From: Prochlorococcus sp. AG-436-J02
Lineage (GTDB): Bacteria > Cyanobacteriota > Cyanobacteriia > PCC-6307 > Cyanobiaceae
NCBI GenBank assembly: GCA_003212625.1
Contig: QCPI01000001.1
Coordinates: forward strand, 124,001-188,000
Reading direction: 5' to 3'
DNA: 64,000 nt
Under the pieces are notes generated by a model, which saw only the letters and a program-made list of their open reading frames with translations, made no database searches and was not told the origin of the DNA. Shown piece after piece: positions 63,815 through 64,000 of this stretch. Position 1 is the stretch's first letter. Every line of letters begins with the position of its first letter. Position numbers and translations under genes: made by a program.

Positions 63815-64000
63815 GTGAATTTCGCGAAAAATGTTGAATTGATTGTAAGTTCTCCAAAGTCTGGTTGTATAAACGTTCTTGTTCCAAGATGTTTAATTGG
63901 TAATGGACAAGATGTTTTAGGAGTGTCAACTGATAATGAGGGTTTATGTCCTCTTCAAGTTGAGTGGAGGGATGGAAAGATTTCCTCAATTAAAGGATTA
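63815..64000 (+). CDS. 5' part of a CDS running off the window end (possible amidohydrolase-family N-terminus)
   Basis: GTG start, 62 codons open to the window edge: VNFAKNVELIVSSPKSGCINVLVPRCLIGNGQDVLG..CPLQVEWRDGKISSIKGL; family call is tentative. Confidence 0.4.
   Translation, partial: MNFAKNVELIVSSPKSGCINVLVPRCLIGNGQDVLGVSTDNEGLCPLQVEWRDGKISSIKGL

Noticed and set aside
63720-63989. 89-aa ORF on - strand at window end
   Set aside because: The + strand frame from 63815 is open to the window edge with more protein-like composition; the minus ORF is probably its shadow.

Overview
This 64 kb window is AT-rich cyanobacterial chromosome. Gene content points to Prochlorococcus: kaiB-kaiC without kaiA, several tiny high-light-inducible (hli) genes, a plant-type ferredoxin, a DUF3386/DUF1825/DUF3086 complement, nblS and clpR-clpP3. 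A low-light I/NATL-like lineage is my inference and is not proven. Most of the window is conserved core: murD, serA, prmA, ferredoxin, RNase Z, truB, rpmA/rplU, kaiBC, nblS, purD/purC, omp85-lpxC-fabZ-lpxA-lpxB, msrA, pepA, tyrS, pyrF, plsY, mlaE-like permease, glgX-like, hup, ilvC, clpP/clpR, hemW, panB, SRP RNA, ftsZ, ftsQ-like, ddl, miaB, plus tRNA-Val, tRNA-Gly and tRNA-His. The accessory-looking parts are about 1-6.3 kb and 45.3-49.4 kb. They have many small ORFs and long AT-rich gaps. The clearest signal absent from the ORF track is a four-gene, translationally coupled hli operon at 3747-4252. An exact HLR1-like direct repeat (putative RpaB site) lies immediately upstream and a terminator lies downstream. 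Other items include a 59-nt perfect palindrome between convergent genes, a 19-bp hairpin without a U-tract, a heptanucleotide tandem repeat spanning the lpxA stop and lpxB start, and a stand-alone NdhF/NuoL-N-terminus-like protein. I found no CRISPR array, transposase, integrase or recognisable defence system.
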